Positions 48,131 through 62,652 of a stretch of 64,000 nucleotides of DNA are shown here, piece by piece. The stretch is from positions 7,670,562-7,734,561 of the forward strand of contig NC_046654.1 in assembly GCF_900324485.2 (NCBI RefSeq). Direction: 5' to 3'. The stretch comes from Mastacembelus armatus. Its lineage: Eukaryota > Chordata > Actinopteri > Synbranchiformes > Mastacembelidae. Below the pieces are notes generated by a model that was not told the DNA's origin, did not search any database, and worked only from the letters and a program-made list of their open reading frames with translations. The translations under genes were made by a program, and so were the position numbers. Within the stretch, counting starts at the first letter, position 1. Every line of letters starts with the position of its first letter.

Positions 48131-51100
48131 GCATCCTGCATAATGATAGCATTCATCTCAGCACAATGTGGGTACTGATCTACACTACACTCTGATCTTG
48201 CAAACTAAGGGTTATAATAAACAAATGAAACAAAAAGATTTTCTATGTTGAGTCCAAACAGGTGAGACAATGGTCAGATGGCTCCATAAGCAAGTCTGTG
48301 ATTATCAGCTGGTATCTAAGAACAGAAATTTTAATTTATCTCCGGGTTATTCATCACTGGGATAAATAACAGGGCAATCTGGGAGACATTAAGACCTCAC
48401 AATGCAATTAATGAGGGAGAATGTAATTTGAGCAAAAGGTCATTTTCAAGTTAGCATTGGTTAGAACAGACAAAGGCCATAAAAGCAGACAATGTTCTGT
48501 AAAAACTGATCTGGTGTGTCATATTCATATGATTAACATGCTGTTAATGCGTGACTATGACCTAAATGACACTATAATTAGATTGAGACCTTCCTTGAAT
48601 GATAGTGCAATGATGCATTTCAGTTCCTAAATTTGCAATGGTACTAAATGCTCAGACACTGGCAAACCCTGTCATAATATTCTGTAATATATATTAGATG
48701 TAACTGTAAGTATAACTGTTATTACCCATAAACCTTTTAATATATTTTAAAGAAAGGCCTTTGTAGAATATTTATCCAATATGTAACCTCAGCACTCATT
48801 TAACTGTAAGGACATTCATTGATCTAAATACTCTACAACCTTATCATCTGAGTAGAGTGTGACTTTGAAGATAACATAAGATTACTTATATTAACTTTGT
48901 CAGTATTTAGCAATGGATATGTGTGTATTAGTTATAGTCATAGTAGAAAATGGCTGCAAGAGCATAACTAAACCCAAGCTGACCGAGGATATAGGATACC
49001 ATTGTTTCCATGTCAGGCAGGTACATGTGGCACCACTATTTCAGAAAACCATGTTTAAAATGAGACACCAATATTTATGGATTAGGCATGGTTGAATAAA
49101 AGGAAATGGGGGGATGGACTTAGAATTGAGGACCACAATAAAGGGAGACTTTAGAAATGAATATAAGCCAGAACACAGCAGGTAGCAGGCAGCGGATACC
49201 CAGGGATCAGAACAGGTTTATTTTGTAACTGTTCCAAGTGTATAATAAACTTTTGGCTCAGACTTTGTCGGCTTGTGAGTTTGATTTCAAACATCAGAAG
49301 AATAAGAAGAACAGTGTCTGTGAGAGGTACAGCGGCTGCACTCCACCTTGGCCCGTGAATTCGCCACAACAACCTATAATTTGATTGTAACCAGTAACCT
49401 CAAAGTAACCTACAGCAAGCTTGAGCCCTGTGTTAGTAGTAAGTAGTAGTTAAGTAGTATTAGTTTCCCATAAAAAGACATAGCAGGTTATATTTGACCC
49501 TTAACAATAATGAGACTTCCTGGTGTTGCATAAGATAGTTTCTTCTTTTTTGTTTTGGCATTTTCTTGTTTCTTGAAAAGATAAGATTCCAACTAATGCA
49601 TAAAACAATAGAACAAATGTACTGAAGTACACAACAAATTTCTTACGAACATCTGAGGTTCCAATTCAAACTCAATTATATAACTCAGTTATATTTCAGA
49701 CAACAGGGCATTTGTTTTTTCTGGTTTGGGACAAAATATTTGGTCTTCTGCCAACACCTGTATGCATATCAGGTTATCTGACTTGACAACAAACTTTGGT
49801 TTGTTCATCGGTTTCTCGCTTTCCCCGTTTTTGTACAGGTTATTCAGGTCTTTTTTCAGTTTCCCTGCTCTTTATTTTTCTGACATGAACACAGAAAGCC
49901 ATCTTTGCAACGTGTCATGTATTCATTCATTTGTAGGTTTCTTTAATTGCTGCCCCATCTACTGAAGACTTCATCTAAAATGAGATGTGGTTGTTAAAAA
50001 ATATTCTCACTGAAATTCAGTTTTTATTTTTAAGACTATGAAATTAACTGTCCCTCAGCAAACCGTTTTATTCAATGCTTTGTTTTACAGAATTATCTGC
50101 ATGGATCCTGCCCAGTAATAACTGCTTTACAACATAATGGTTTTACCAGCAGTTTTGTAACAATAGTATACCCCTACCAGGGAAAACACAGATGTAAGGA
50201 GTTAAACTGTTGTATATTATGGGTTGGTGGAGAACTAAATGTAAAGTAAAATGATGTAACTTGTCTCTGTTGAGACCTGTTTTCATTAGAAAAAAAGTAA
50301 ATATTTACAGGAAAGGTTTGTGGTATATTCTGACTAACTAATACATGCATGCATTTATAATTCATTAACCTGAGCACCTCAAACACAATGCTATTCATCT
50401 CCATTGTACTGAGAGGGCAGCGGAAATCTCTGTAATGATTACCTTCAAACCAAAGCAATTAAAACCTTCATTATCTGCATGTCTTGACAGAATAAGTGTA
50501 AAAACAATAAATATGACCCTTTAAAGGAACATCTTTCTGCCAAAATAACCAGCATTCACAATATGAATGTAAAGTGATTTAAACCTTTACCCTGGCCAAT
50601 CCTTCATATGTTTATAAAGCTAAAGCCCATGAATCCCTTACATTACAATACATTCAATGACAGGTATTAGCCCCTGATTTATAGTCACAGAGTTAAGGTC
50701 TTTGAGTACTCATGAAAACAGGCTACAAGTCTGTCCACTGTTGTTAGTTATGTCTCAGTGGCGTGTACTGAAGCATGTAACAAATGTCTGGGCGAGGGGG
50801 CGACTGGGCTCATGCTCCTGTTTGAAAATACCCTACTCATTTCCTGTATAATTTTACTTGTCTCCTAACATTTTTTTCCAGGCTGTGAGCTCCATTACTC
50901 AGTTCTGATCCCACCCCTGTCCCCTCTTTCATAACTCACAGGTTTGAGGCAACAGTGCTCAGCTCTTCTCACATAGTGTCGAAATTGTTTTCACAGCTGT
51001 CTGGTACAATGAGGGCGTTTGAAAAGCAAGTGAGTGAGAGCTCATAAGAGACAGAATAAAACCATTCCAGAGTCTGACACTGGGAGTGGTCCCAGACCTC

Positions 51101-53175
51101 AGTACTTTAAGAGCCTGGTCTGATACCACTAACGCGGGCAGCCATCCAACCACTGCTTTTAACGCTGTCTGACTGGACAAATGTGTCTGGCTGCTGTAGT
51201 TATAGAGACTGTAATATGAGTTGTTTCTTTTACAATATGTATCGTCTATTATATTTTGCAATTTAATTTAAAATCCCTCTATAATTTAGATGTAGCATTT
51301 TATTTTCCACGTTCTTTCAAACAAACTAAAAAAATATGAGCAAATCAGATGCGGAGACCTTATGCAATACTGTGAGTCAGCTATCAATGGGCAGCCCAAT
51401 CCAAATGTCTGTTGTCTTAATTTTAGTTTTCCGTTGCGATTTGAACATTAAAAAACATTTTAGTTACATAAGCAAATGTGCCGTTTATGGTGAAATAAAT
51501 GTGTTTATGTCCACAGACTGAGCTGAAAGCTTGTGTGTCTGGCTGTGGGTGTTTATAGCTTACAGAAGAACTGAGTGAGAGGTGAACTGTGTGGGAGGAA
51601 GCCACTTGATTGGACTAAATATTTCATTATTCAGCCACTTGCAAAGTAGGTAATTGTGTTTATGACTCCTAATGATCTCACTGAACTACACTTTCCACTT
51701 TGTCAACAGCTGCAAAAGCAAATGCGTCAGAACAGTTATTGCAAGTTATGTGTAAATAATTCATACTCTTATTAATCACATTCAGGAAACATGACAACAG
51801 AATGCTCGATATAATATGAAGCTGCTGTATCTAATATTTTGGGTATTTTCCAGCATTCGGGGAATGTCTGTTAAAATATGAAAACTTCAATAAAACAAAC
51901 AGCTATCAGACATGACTTTGTTGAATATTTTGTCATTTTTCTCTGATGCGGACTGACAGACTACATAACCACTGCATGCCTCAGAGCAACAAAACAGATG
52001 ACTACATTTTTCACTGAATGACTTTTGACAGTGTGGTGGCACTATCACAGGATTGCTACTGCATATCACTAACGTGTCTTCTCTAGATACACTGGTATTG
52101 TCATTAAAATTGGTGTCTTGCTTAACAATCTATAGAGTATTGTTGTGTATAAATGGCCACAGTTAGGGGAAACACAATCACTTTAGACTACTTGTGCCAT
52201 TCTCATAATCTATTTCCTTCAACTTGTCAAAACAAACAGTCTTCCCAAATGCCATCATATGCAGGAGCTGTAAAGCCGTATTCTGTTACAGAATAACTTT
52301 TGTGCAATCATCCTGCAACAAAAAATGATCTAGTTTACATTTATATAAATGTATATATTACAGTATAATAATCACATTGTGCAAAATAATCTATTTCCTG
52401 TCAAATATAAGTCTCAGTATGTTATGCAGTACTTACTGTACCTATACCTATTTCTCATTAATAGATTCATATAAATCATATACCAGCTAATAAAGGGGAT
52501 TTTGATTCAGCAGCATTCATAATGCATTTACTGTTAATCTCATTATCTTGGCATACCATCATCTGAAAAAAAAAACTGATATGGGGCCCTCTGCTGGACA
52601 AATTGTATCTGTGTCTTAGAAATTACAAAGACTAAATAAATGTAAATGACTTTTGAAAACTGTCATAATATTTGGGCTACTGAAATGGATTTGATGCAGA
52701 TCCAACCATAACTATTTCTGAATAAAAGAATGTATAAAAAGTAAAATAGTATACTACAAATTAATCACAATTGCAAAAAAATGGAAAACACTCAAGTGCC
52801 TCAAAACTGTAGTGAAGTAAAGTAAATCTTCAGAGTTATTTCCCCCCTATTTATATAACTGTAACACTGATATGTGACAAGGGCTATTTTCTTTTACTTA
52901 TGATGCCTGCATATATTTGACTGAACTGTGATATAATTTACACGACTTTTTTACGTTTTTCCATATCTATGGGGTAATGCAATTTTAAATTAAAGAAAGC
53001 ATCTGATTACCACACACAGATTAAAACACACAGGAAAGATCTTGTAGGTGACATGATGCATTAATAATACGGGAGATATAAGAATTGCCACCAGCACAAA
53101 CTGTCTCCATGGAAAGCTTGCCAGTGTTTCAGACTGAGCTTGAGATGACATAGATCAGCATCGATCAATCTCTGC
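48131..53175. repeat. Tandem segmental duplication, first unit (about 5.04 kb, full length)
   Basis: The beginning (48131-48332) and the end (about 51110-53175) recur directly downstream at 53174-55441 with near identity. The middle part, 48333-51109, is present only here. No coding exon is recognised in either copy; the identical small open frames (for example 51336 and 53602) are by-products of the duplication. At the junction the two flanks share the three bases TGC. Confidence 0.9.
48910..49372 (+). mobile_element. Possible solo LTR or LTR fragment
   Basis: A segment with CCAAGTGTATAATAAACTTT, then CAGACTTTGTCGGCTTGTGA and a terminal GAATTCGCCACAACA resembles the 3' part of a retroviral-type LTR (a poly(A) signal followed by a short R/U5-like stretch ending in CA). 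No internal genes accompany it. Ends and family are uncertain. It is a fossil and lies in the part missing from the second duplication unit. Confidence 0.3.
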
Positions 53176-55441
53176 ATCCTGCATAATGATAGCATTCATC
53201 TCAGCACAATGTGGGTACTGATCTACACTACACTCTGATCTTGCAAACTAAGGGTTATAATAAACAAATGAAACAAAAAGATTTTCTATGTTGAGTCCAA
53301 ACAGGTGAGACAATGGTCAGATGGCTCCATAAGCAAGTCTGTGATTATCAGCTGGTATCTAAGAACAGAAATTTTAGAGCCTGGTCTGATACCACTAACG
53401 CGGGCAGCCATCCAACCACTGCTTTTAACGCTGTCTGACTGGACAAATGTGTCTGGCTGCTGTAGTTATAGAGACTGTAATATGAGTTGTTTCTTTTACA
53501 ATATGTATCGTCTATTATATTTTGCAATTTAATTTAAAATCCCTCTATAATTTAGATGTAGCATTTTATTTTCCACGTTCTTTCAAACAAACTAAAAAAA
53601 TATGAGCAAATCAGATGCGGAGACCTTATGCAATACTGTGAGTCAGCTATCAATGGGCAGCCCAATCCAAATGTCTGTTGTCTTAATTTTAGTTTTCCGT
53701 TGCGATTTGAACATTAAAAAACATTTTAGTTACATAAGCAAATGTGCCGTTTATGGTGAAATAAATGTGTGTATGTCCACAGACTGAGCTGAAAGATTGT
53801 GTGTCTGGCTGTGTGTGTTTATAGCTTACAGAAGAACTGAGTGAGAGGTAAACTGTGTGGGAGGAAGCCACTTGATTGGACTAAATATTTCATTATTCAG
53901 CCACTTGCAAAATAGGTAATTGTGTTTATGACTCCTAATGATCTCACTGAACTACACTTTCCACTTTGTCAACAGCTGCAAAAGCAAATGCGTCAGAACA
54001 GTTATTGCAAGTTATGTGTAAATAATTCATACTCTTATTAAACACATTCAGGAAACATGACAACAGAATGCTCGATATAATATGAAGCTGCTGTATCTAA
54101 TATTTTGGGTATTTTCCAGCATTCGGGGAATGTCTGTTAAAATATGAAAACTTCAATAAAACAAACAGCTATCAGACATGACTTTGTTGAATATTTTGTC
54201 ATTTTTCTCTGATGCGGACTGACAGACTACATAACCACTGCATGCCTCAGAGCAACAAAACAGATGACTACATTTTTCACTGAATGACTTTTGACAGTGT
54301 GGTGGCACTATCACAGGATTGCTACTGCATATCACTAACGTGTCTTCTCTAGATACACTGGTATTGTCATTAAAATTGGTGTCTTGCTTAACAATCTATA
54401 GAGTATTGTTGTGTATAAATGGCCACAGTTAGGGGAAACACAATCACTTTAGACTACTTGTGCCATTCTCATAATCTATTTCCTTCAACTTGTCAAAACA
54501 AACAGTCTTCCCAAATGCCATCATATGCAGGAGCTGTAAAGCCGTATTCTGTTACAGAATAACTTTTGTGCAATCATCCTGCAACAAAAAATGATCTAGT
54601 TTACATTTATATAAATGTATATATTACAGTATAATAATCACATTGTGCAAAATAATCTATTTCCTGTCAAATATAAGTCTCAGTATGTTATGCAGTACTT
54701 ACTGTACCTATACCTATTTCTCATTAATAGATTCATATAAATCATATACCAGCTAATAAAGGGGATTTTGATTCAGCAGCATTCATAATGCATTTACTGT
54801 TAATCTCATTATCTTGGCATACCATCATCTGAAAAAAAAAACTGATATGGGGCCCTCTGCTGGACAAATTGTATCTGTGTCTTAGAAATTACAAAGACTA
54901 AATAAATGTAAATGACTTTTGAAAACTGTCATAATATTTGGGCTACTGAAATGGATTTGATGCAGATCCAACCATAACTATTTCTGAATAAAAGAATGTA
55001 TAAAAAGTAAAATAGTATACTACAAATTAATCACAATTGCAAAAAAATGGAAAACACTCAAGTGCCTCAAAACTGTAGTGAAGTAAAGTAAATCTTCAGA
55101 GTTATTTCCCCCCTATTTATATAACTGTAACACTGATATGTGACAAGGGCTATTTTCTTTTACTTATGATGCCTGCATATATTTGACTGAACTGTGATAT
55201 AATTTACACGACTTTTTTACGTTTTTCCATATCTATGGGGTAATGCAATTTTAAATTAAAGAAAGCATCTGATTACCACACACAGATTAAAACACACAGG
55301 AAAGATCTTGTAGGTGACATGATGCATTAATAATACGGGAGATATAAGAATTGCCACCAGCACAAACTGTCTCCATGGAAAGCTTGCCAGTGTTTCAGAC
55401 TGAGCTTGAGATGACATAGATCAGCATCGATCAATCTCTGC
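53176..55441. repeat. Tandem segmental duplication, second unit (2.27 kb, internally deleted)
   Basis: 53176-53375 matches 48133-48332 (offset 5043) and 53376-55441 matches 51110-53175 (offset 2266). The offsets differ by 2777, the size of the internal deletion. At the deletion point the two sides share TTTA. By eye I count six mismatches, all between 51505 and 51770 of the first unit, and none in the remaining 2 kb. Confidence 0.9.
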
Positions 55442-56214
55442 TCTACTCTGAGAGAATGCCTGTCAGACATTCATCACAACACGGAGAAGTGGACAGACAC
55501 TTCCACTCTTAATCCTGATCTTTTTCCTTCCCATTTTCTTGCTTTTTTGCTCTTCTCAATCATCCTGTCATTTTCTGTCAGACTGTCTGTCTCTCTCTGT
55601 GCCTTGCTCTCTTTTCAATAGCTCCTCCATTAACGTCTGGAGTGACTTCCACTTTAATTTTGGCCAGCAACCATCTAAGTTAGACTCTACTGTGCCTGCC
55701 AGTGGCTGTGCCAGGCAAACTGGAGACATGTCAGTCTCCATGGTGACAGGCTGCGTGATCTGCATGCTGATATTCGGTCATATTCAGGGTAGTGACAGAG
55801 CTGTGGCAGGGGTCTGCTGAGGGATGGGCATCTTATTCACAGGACTCCGCCACTTTCTGAGACTTGTATTTGTTGTTACATGTGCTTGACTGGAGGATCA
55901 GGCTCCTGCTTATTGATCAAATGTCATATGTGCTTTGTGACAACTGATTGAAGTGCAGTGCACTTAGAATATCTGGAAGATGTATTGGCACAAAGTTTTG
56001 TACAGTTTCTCATGTTTCACAGAGGGTGAATCCTAATGACTTTGGTGATCCATCAACAGGAACAGATATTTATGTTCCCTGCAGAATATATTTTGATCAG
56101 CTATAATAAGTTTCTTTGAGCAAACATAGGGTCAGATTTTTATTAGACTAACACCTACAATATGACCAAATAGCTGCAACATTAAAGACCAGCTTTAGCT
56201 GTCCTTTGAGTTTT

Positions 56215-56360
56215 GTGCATATATTGACATGCTAACAAAATAAGCACAAAAATGATGAGCATTATATTTCTCAAACATCAGCATGCTAGGGTTGTCATTG
56301 TGAGCATGTTAATGTGCTGACATTAACATTTAGCTCACAGAGCCTTTAGTATGACTGGGT
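56215..56360 (-). repeat. Dispersed teleost repeat (GCTAACATGCTGATGTTTAGC type)
   Basis: On the minus strand it reads GCTAAATGTTAATGTCAGCA, then AACATGCTCACAATGACAAC and AGCATGCTGATGTTTGAGAA. This follows a very abundant teleost interspersed repeat built from AGCATGCTAACATG-like words. A second fragment lies near 59755. Confidence 0.6.
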
Positions 56361-57220
56361 CTTGCTTCCGTGATAACTATCTACAGTGAGCTACAGTGAA
56401 TCTACTCTCTGTCAGTGTAGCTGACACAAATAAGAGCTATATTTGAAAAAAAAAACTAACAGTAATAAGCTTAATACATTAACAGATTTGGCTCAGGGGA
56501 GAGGTAGGCAGGTCTGCATCCATCTTGTTCAAAGGGCAGCTTCCTCATAAAGTCCTTTCTCTTTCTAAGAATGTGTTTTATACGAGATGACATGCAGCAA
56601 CAAATACCTTCTCTGTCACCCTGCCTCATAGAAGACTGAGAGAGACCCAGTCATGCACTCTACAGCTATACCAAATCACTAAAATAGGGCTCCTTCCTTA
56701 TGCATGATGGGTGAGTCTGAGCTCCCATCATGGAGTAACAGTAATGAAGCATTTTCGTTGAAGCTTCTGCAACATCAGGGGGTGGTAGAGCCTCCAGCAC
56801 TAAAGACTCTGTTTCCTATTGCACATTATTTACCACCTCTTGAGATTGGAGGGAGAAAGGAGAGCTTAATGAAGAAATGGATTTCAAGTGACCTATTTTA
56901 TATTTTATACAAATGACAGGTAGACTAAATGAATCAGCGGGAGAGCTTTTAGTCATGACTTCAATTAACCAACTGAACTGTATGGAATATAGTATTTCAG
57001 TACAGCAGATAGCTAACCTATGTCACGAATGATTAAGTAAACGGGGCTGTCATCTTATTTAATTGTTCTGATTAATCTGAGATGCAATTATTGCTCCTTA
57101 TTACAGAATATTGTGAGGGTTGAGAAGCATCTGTAATGAGCAGCATTATAGACACAGAACATCTGTTCATGGGTCTATATGTGTGTGATTAAGAAATATG
57201 TAAGGAAAAGAAACCTTATA

Positions 57221-57236
57221 AAAGAAAGAAAGAAAA
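57221..57236. repeat. Short (AAAG)n tract
   Basis: About four copies of AAAG or GAAA. Simple sequence. Confidence 0.8.
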
Positions 57237-59754
57237 CCAAGGCTCAGAAATGGCTGTCACAAGCCAAAGGTACCATCTAAATCTATTACAGCTTACTGTT
57301 TCCATGGTAGCAGCCCACCAAAAATCCTTTTCTCACCATTTCTTCCCTCTTATATGTTTTCAAGAGATAATCACCAGGTGCCAGCTGGTGAGATCTCTGT
57401 AAAATCTACCAGTTATAGTCATCAGACCAGAGAATAAAACTCTGTGTTGTTTGTGTGTTACTGCAAAAAAAAAAAAGCATTTTTCATTCTAATGTCAGTT
57501 GAACAAACATGCTGTGAGGTAGAGGCAGACTGTTTATGTGCCGAGAACAACCAGTCTTTGTTCTTCTTTGAAAGTGACCGCAAGCAGAAAACACAGAGAA
57601 AGCCCAAAAGCCCATTATTGATTCTGATAACAACCTAATCTTATGAGTCAGGGAAAACCAATTAGCATTAACCTGCAGCAAACTGATGTATCTTTATTAT
57701 CCTGCCTCTATTGTGGTCTGCTGCCTTGAGCTCATTCACCTGGGGACAGCCATTAAACTTTTGACTTCAGCTCCAGAGCTCAGCCGGCTGATTTTTTGAT
57801 ACCCTGACTGCTGGAAACAATACTAATTACTCAGATACATACTATCTGATTTCCAGTGTTTCTAGTTTGCCTGTTTAATACCAGGGCAATTGACTGTTAT
57901 GTTGTCACCCAGGTCTAGACCAGAAAATTTATAGCTGTTTCACTATTGTATTTTGGATGTTGCTATAAAATAGGATAAGAAGGTATCAAGTATAAATTAA
58001 TGCAGATTATTTATTCTCTCTAAATATTAGGTTGCAGACACTGTTTTAATCACAGCTTCGTAAAACTTAAACTTAAATTGTATTTTCCTGTCACCCTTCT
58101 TAAAAATTGCTTTAATTAATTAATTTTTTTTATAGTTTGACTGGATTTAAATCCAACCAAATATCCAGGCACAGAGCTGCGAGTTTTTATTTTCTCAGCT
58201 TTTGAATAATCATAATCATATTAAGGCCAGTGTAAGATGACTGTAAAATAAGAGCTGCAAACTAGGACACCAAGAGTACGAAACCGATAATGTTGGGAAA
58301 TGCTAATGTGTACAGATGCAAAGTTTTCTGCATGATTTTGTCTTCAGTGATGCATGTAAGAGTGTGTTGAAGCTGCATTACAGAGATGTCTGAAGGCTCA
58401 TGATGATACACTATAGCTGGAGCTTGTGTGTTTTATTCCTTTCCTCACCCACCCACATAAGCACACGCACTTGCACACTGTGATAGATATCCTGGCCTAC
58501 CTCTCCTCTACTTCCTGCAATGCTTTCTCACAAGTAAAAATGAACTGTGTCGGCATATTTATTTGACTCATCATATAGATGAGAATATAGAGCCTTTATT
58601 ATGGCACTGGATACTTATAGACCCACATACTGTACATTTCAATGTGTCTCTGAAGTGAAAGTTTGACAAGATGTGTCTGAGCAGCTTGGCATGTATTAGC
58701 ATACCCTGCACCTCATCACCCCACTGTCACTCGACTGGACAGGAGTTGAGCTGAAGTTGAATCCTGTGAGACTCGGGGGCAGCTGAGGAGGAACAAGTCA
58801 GTCTTTCCTTAAATCATCCTGTAGCACACTCTGTCCTGTCCTCTCCTTTCCTTATACAGTGCTTTCAGACTGATTAATGTTGTCTTGGCTTTAAATTAAC
58901 AACATTATCTATTATTCACAAGCAAAGCCAGCCTCATCTTGCAGAGACCATATAAATTAATTCTTAACCATGGTCAATTTCCACAAAGTTTATTAATTAC
59001 CATGCATTAGCATAGATTAGCCAAGTCCATGGATTATTTATTTCATCTTACTCTTTCTGAACGATCTCTAGGATTTGGTGGTTGTTGGGAAACTCCTGGG
59101 ATTTCCCTTCACAATTGAGTTGCTAGATCAAATACAAACGAAAGGCACAACAAGTAGTGGAAGCAATGTGAAGGTTTTCTGAGATTGTGTTACTGTTAAT
59201 TTCATCTCTAGCTCTATTTCCTGCTGCTGAAAGGGATCAGAAAGGCCCATGGTGAGTTTGAAGGGAGATGAACCAAGCTGCCTATTCAGTGGGGAAAGGC
59301 CAGATTTAGTCTGCAAGGTGGTGTAAATGTTGGGTAGTTCTTGGAATTAGAAATGTGATCTCTAATTGTTTTTGACATCACTTATCCCCAGCGGGGATTT
59401 ATAGCCACGGATGTGTAGCAGAAAGCCATCCTCGATGTTATGGTTGTGAAAGCACCTGGAGAGCTCAGTAAAGATGGAAATTCAAACTGTACAGTACATT
59501 ATTTTAATATGTTCAAATTTTGAACCAATCATTCAGTCGACTATTTTTGTGCAAACTATCTCAACTATTTTGATGGTTTTTTGTATAAATATTCATGGTT
59601 CTCAGAGAATGAAACCTACAAATTTTGCTGATGCTAATTTTATTAGACATTTTAATAGACCTTTGTTTTCTTTTTTGCCAATTCGTAAAGTTTTCATCTA
59701 GAGCATGATAAAATATTCTTTTTTTATGACCAAATACCGGCAAACTTTGTACTT

Positions 59755-59850
59755 TGTCACTAATTACCAAATGTTTGCATGCTAAAACTATACTTAGATG
59801 GTGAACAGCAAACATTATACCAATAAACAGCAGCACTGTTGTTGTGAGCC
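59755..59850 (+). repeat. Dispersed teleost repeat, second fragment of the same family
   Basis: CAAATGTTTGCATGCTAAAA, TTAGATGGTGAACAGCAAAC, ATTATACCAATAAACAGCAG and a later TTGTGAGC align in order with the common repeat (words such as AAGATGGTGAACATG and AACATTATACCTGCTAAACA). It is opposite in orientation to the 56215 copy. Confidence 0.55.
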
Positions 59851-61384
59851 TCTAAGTCTTGTAGTAAAATATTAACTCAATTGTTCTTCGGTTAAAAGTA
59901 TTTTTCATACACATTTACCCAAAAATGTAATTTTCTTTTTGTGTAGACAAGACTTACAGTAGATTGTTTTAAAGTCTGAGGTTTTTTGAAAGCATCTTAA
60001 GTTCATGCGGTGTTTGTTCAGCAAAACAAGTATGAAGACAGATAGACAGACATGAAGAAAGTACGAAAGAGGCTGAGGGAGAGACAGATGGATGCAGGGG
60101 TCCACAGAAAAGTGAGCTGACACAGTTTCTAAACAACACGAGCCTGTGTCAAAATGACAGATGGCACCAGCTAAGCTTAGCATCAATCTCACCTGAAGGA
60201 TCAGCAGAAACTAGGGGTGTCTGCCAGTGGGCTGGTTTCATCAGGAGCAATTCCAAGTAATTCAGGCAGAGAAAAGATGGAGCTAAAACACCTTCTTGCA
60301 TCATCAAACACTATGTACAAAGCCAGAAGTTTGATTTAGACACCAGTGTTTCCACTTCATTATTCTTCATTTAACAATCTCAGTCCTGACATAAATGGAC
60401 TTTTTTTTTCCCAGAGAAGAAAACCACTGTGCATTAATACAGAAAGTTTAATAGTAGCACATCTTTACAAAAGTAGCATTGTGTATGTGGTTTACAATAT
60501 CTCTAAATATTTCTACATCAACCATTTATTAAAAATAACAGGATTGAAAAGTCCTTGTTTGAACATTATATAAGTAGACACTAAGAGATTAGAATCTGTG
60601 CGTGCATGTGTGTGTGTGTGTCTGCTTACATGGTACATTTGATAAAGTAAGCCAGTATGTTTTTTTTTTTACAGTGTACATTTGAACAAATATAGTGTTT
60701 ACAAGACATGTTTGTTTAACCTAAAGCATATTGGTATTATCGTCTCAGTCCCAGGAGAAAAATGCATTCACTGTAAAAAATGTCTCTCTTTCTGCATTCC
60801 CCTCTAAGCCTCTGTCTAAATAAAAGTCACATAAAGAAAGACCAGCTGACAGAGAAAATAACCCATTTCACACTGATTTCACATTTGGAAAAAAACTAAA
60901 CTAGTATTTTTATCTACTTTTTGCTTTATAGCCTGCACAAACATTAATTAGCAGACCTAAAAAAATCTAATGCTACCAACTGTAATATTTGCGTAAATGC
61001 AGTGCTTCATATATTGTTTTCTGAAAAAAGAATTAGTAGCGTGTGTGTGGATGCAGGTTAATATTTGAGTCCTGGAGGAAACTTATTGTTCCCTATTAAG
61101 ATGGGGATTAGTTGCCATGGATACTGCTGCCTCAAGACTCTGCAGTAACACATAACTAATTTACTGAACAGTGGGTTGATATACGAGAAAATTTCATTTC
61201 AAAATGAGACATCGCTTTCTCACTGACATTAGTGTATGTTTCTTCACTGGGGATCTGGTCAGGGTTACAGTATTTGTGCACACATACATTTAGCATTTTC
61301 CATATTTGCTCTAACTTATCCGCAAGCTTTTTGCCAACAGTTTGATTCAGCGTGACAAAAAACATTCTCAGGCTGTGCTTCCAA

Positions 61385-61415
61385 AGAAAAAAAAAGAAAA
61401 GAAAAGAAAAGAAAA
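61385..61415. repeat. (AAAAG)n tract
   Basis: About four copies of AAAAG preceded by an A run. The Phe-rich open frame on the opposite strand here follows from this repeat. Confidence 0.9.
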
Positions 61416-62415
61416 CAACTACAAAAATCATGAATAAGTAGAGAAGGAGTGGGTACATGGGTCTGATTTAATTTGTGCTTCTAATTCTGTTTTGGTAATA
61501 TCTCTATCTAAACATAACTGAACAGAACATGACAATACAATTAGGTTTTCCAATAATCCCTGGTAGATATTATTGTGGATATCTGACACTAAACCTATTT
61601 ATTTAAAAGGGGGCTGGCTTAATTTTACACAAAATCTAATCAAATAGTCATCATTATTTGTGTATTATTGGATTAACATTGCAGAAAGCACTTTTATGAG
61701 ATTTTAAGTGTCTACCAACGGAGGTCGAATAACAGTCAGTGTCCTGTTCTGTTTCCTGTGAATGAAATTATTTAGATATACACCATATACACTGATGATC
61801 AATGTCCATACTATGTTTCAGCCATAAATTAGTCTTTAAATGAGCTCTACCATTGTGAGCTTCAGGGCTGCCTGAATTTCAAAATGTTTCAATATTCACT
61901 CTCTCTGTTCAGCCACATAATTAAACAGCCCTGACCTAAATTGCTAACTATGGCTTTGAATGTTTAAGCTGGCCTGGATCAACTCGAATCACATTTAATC
62001 TCCATTCTCCTCTCTGCATTACAAGTGAGGGAACACAGAAACAAACTTAAGCTAAAAAAAAAGTTGAATTAATTCTTGGTTGAGAGCACAGGTCTGCTGT
62101 TTCTGTTTTTAACTGCACAAAAGCTTCTTCTCAAACTTCCAGTTTTACTCTCCAAATCAGTTGATGCTGACAAATGCAGCCAGGTCCCAGTCTTTCCCTC
62201 TGGTGAAGAAATACAGTCGTCTATATGTCACTGTCTAGTATTACAACTTCCACACTCTCAGGGGCCCAAACTGATCCAAATGCCAGGTGCCGAGGAGGAA
62301 GAGAAAGAGAGAGAGAGACGTAGAGAGAACGTACGTGTTTGTCTACAAAGACCTCACTCAGGGGTCCAGAGATCCAGTAAAGCAGAATGTGCTTCTCTGC
62401 GTAAGCATAAGTTCA

Positions 62416-62652
<237 letters not shown>

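Larger units (their letters stand above)
55442..62415. other. Intergenic or 3' UTR of the c14orf132-like gene
   Basis: 7 kb without a recognised coding exon. The part nearest 62415 is likely the 3' UTR of the minus-strand small membrane protein gene, since its human counterpart has a long one. It contains two copies of a dispersed teleost repeat and short simple repeats. Confidence 0.5.

Noticed and set aside
51336-53787. Identical small open frames at 51336-51521 and 53602-53787, and at 51887-52069 and 54153-54335
   Set aside because: They are repeated only because the DNA is duplicated. Too short, AT-biased, and without recognisable homology or splice context.
61156-61458. Phe-rich minus-strand frame of 100 codons
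   Set aside because: The Phe stretch comes from the AAAAG repeat; no homology recognised for the rest.
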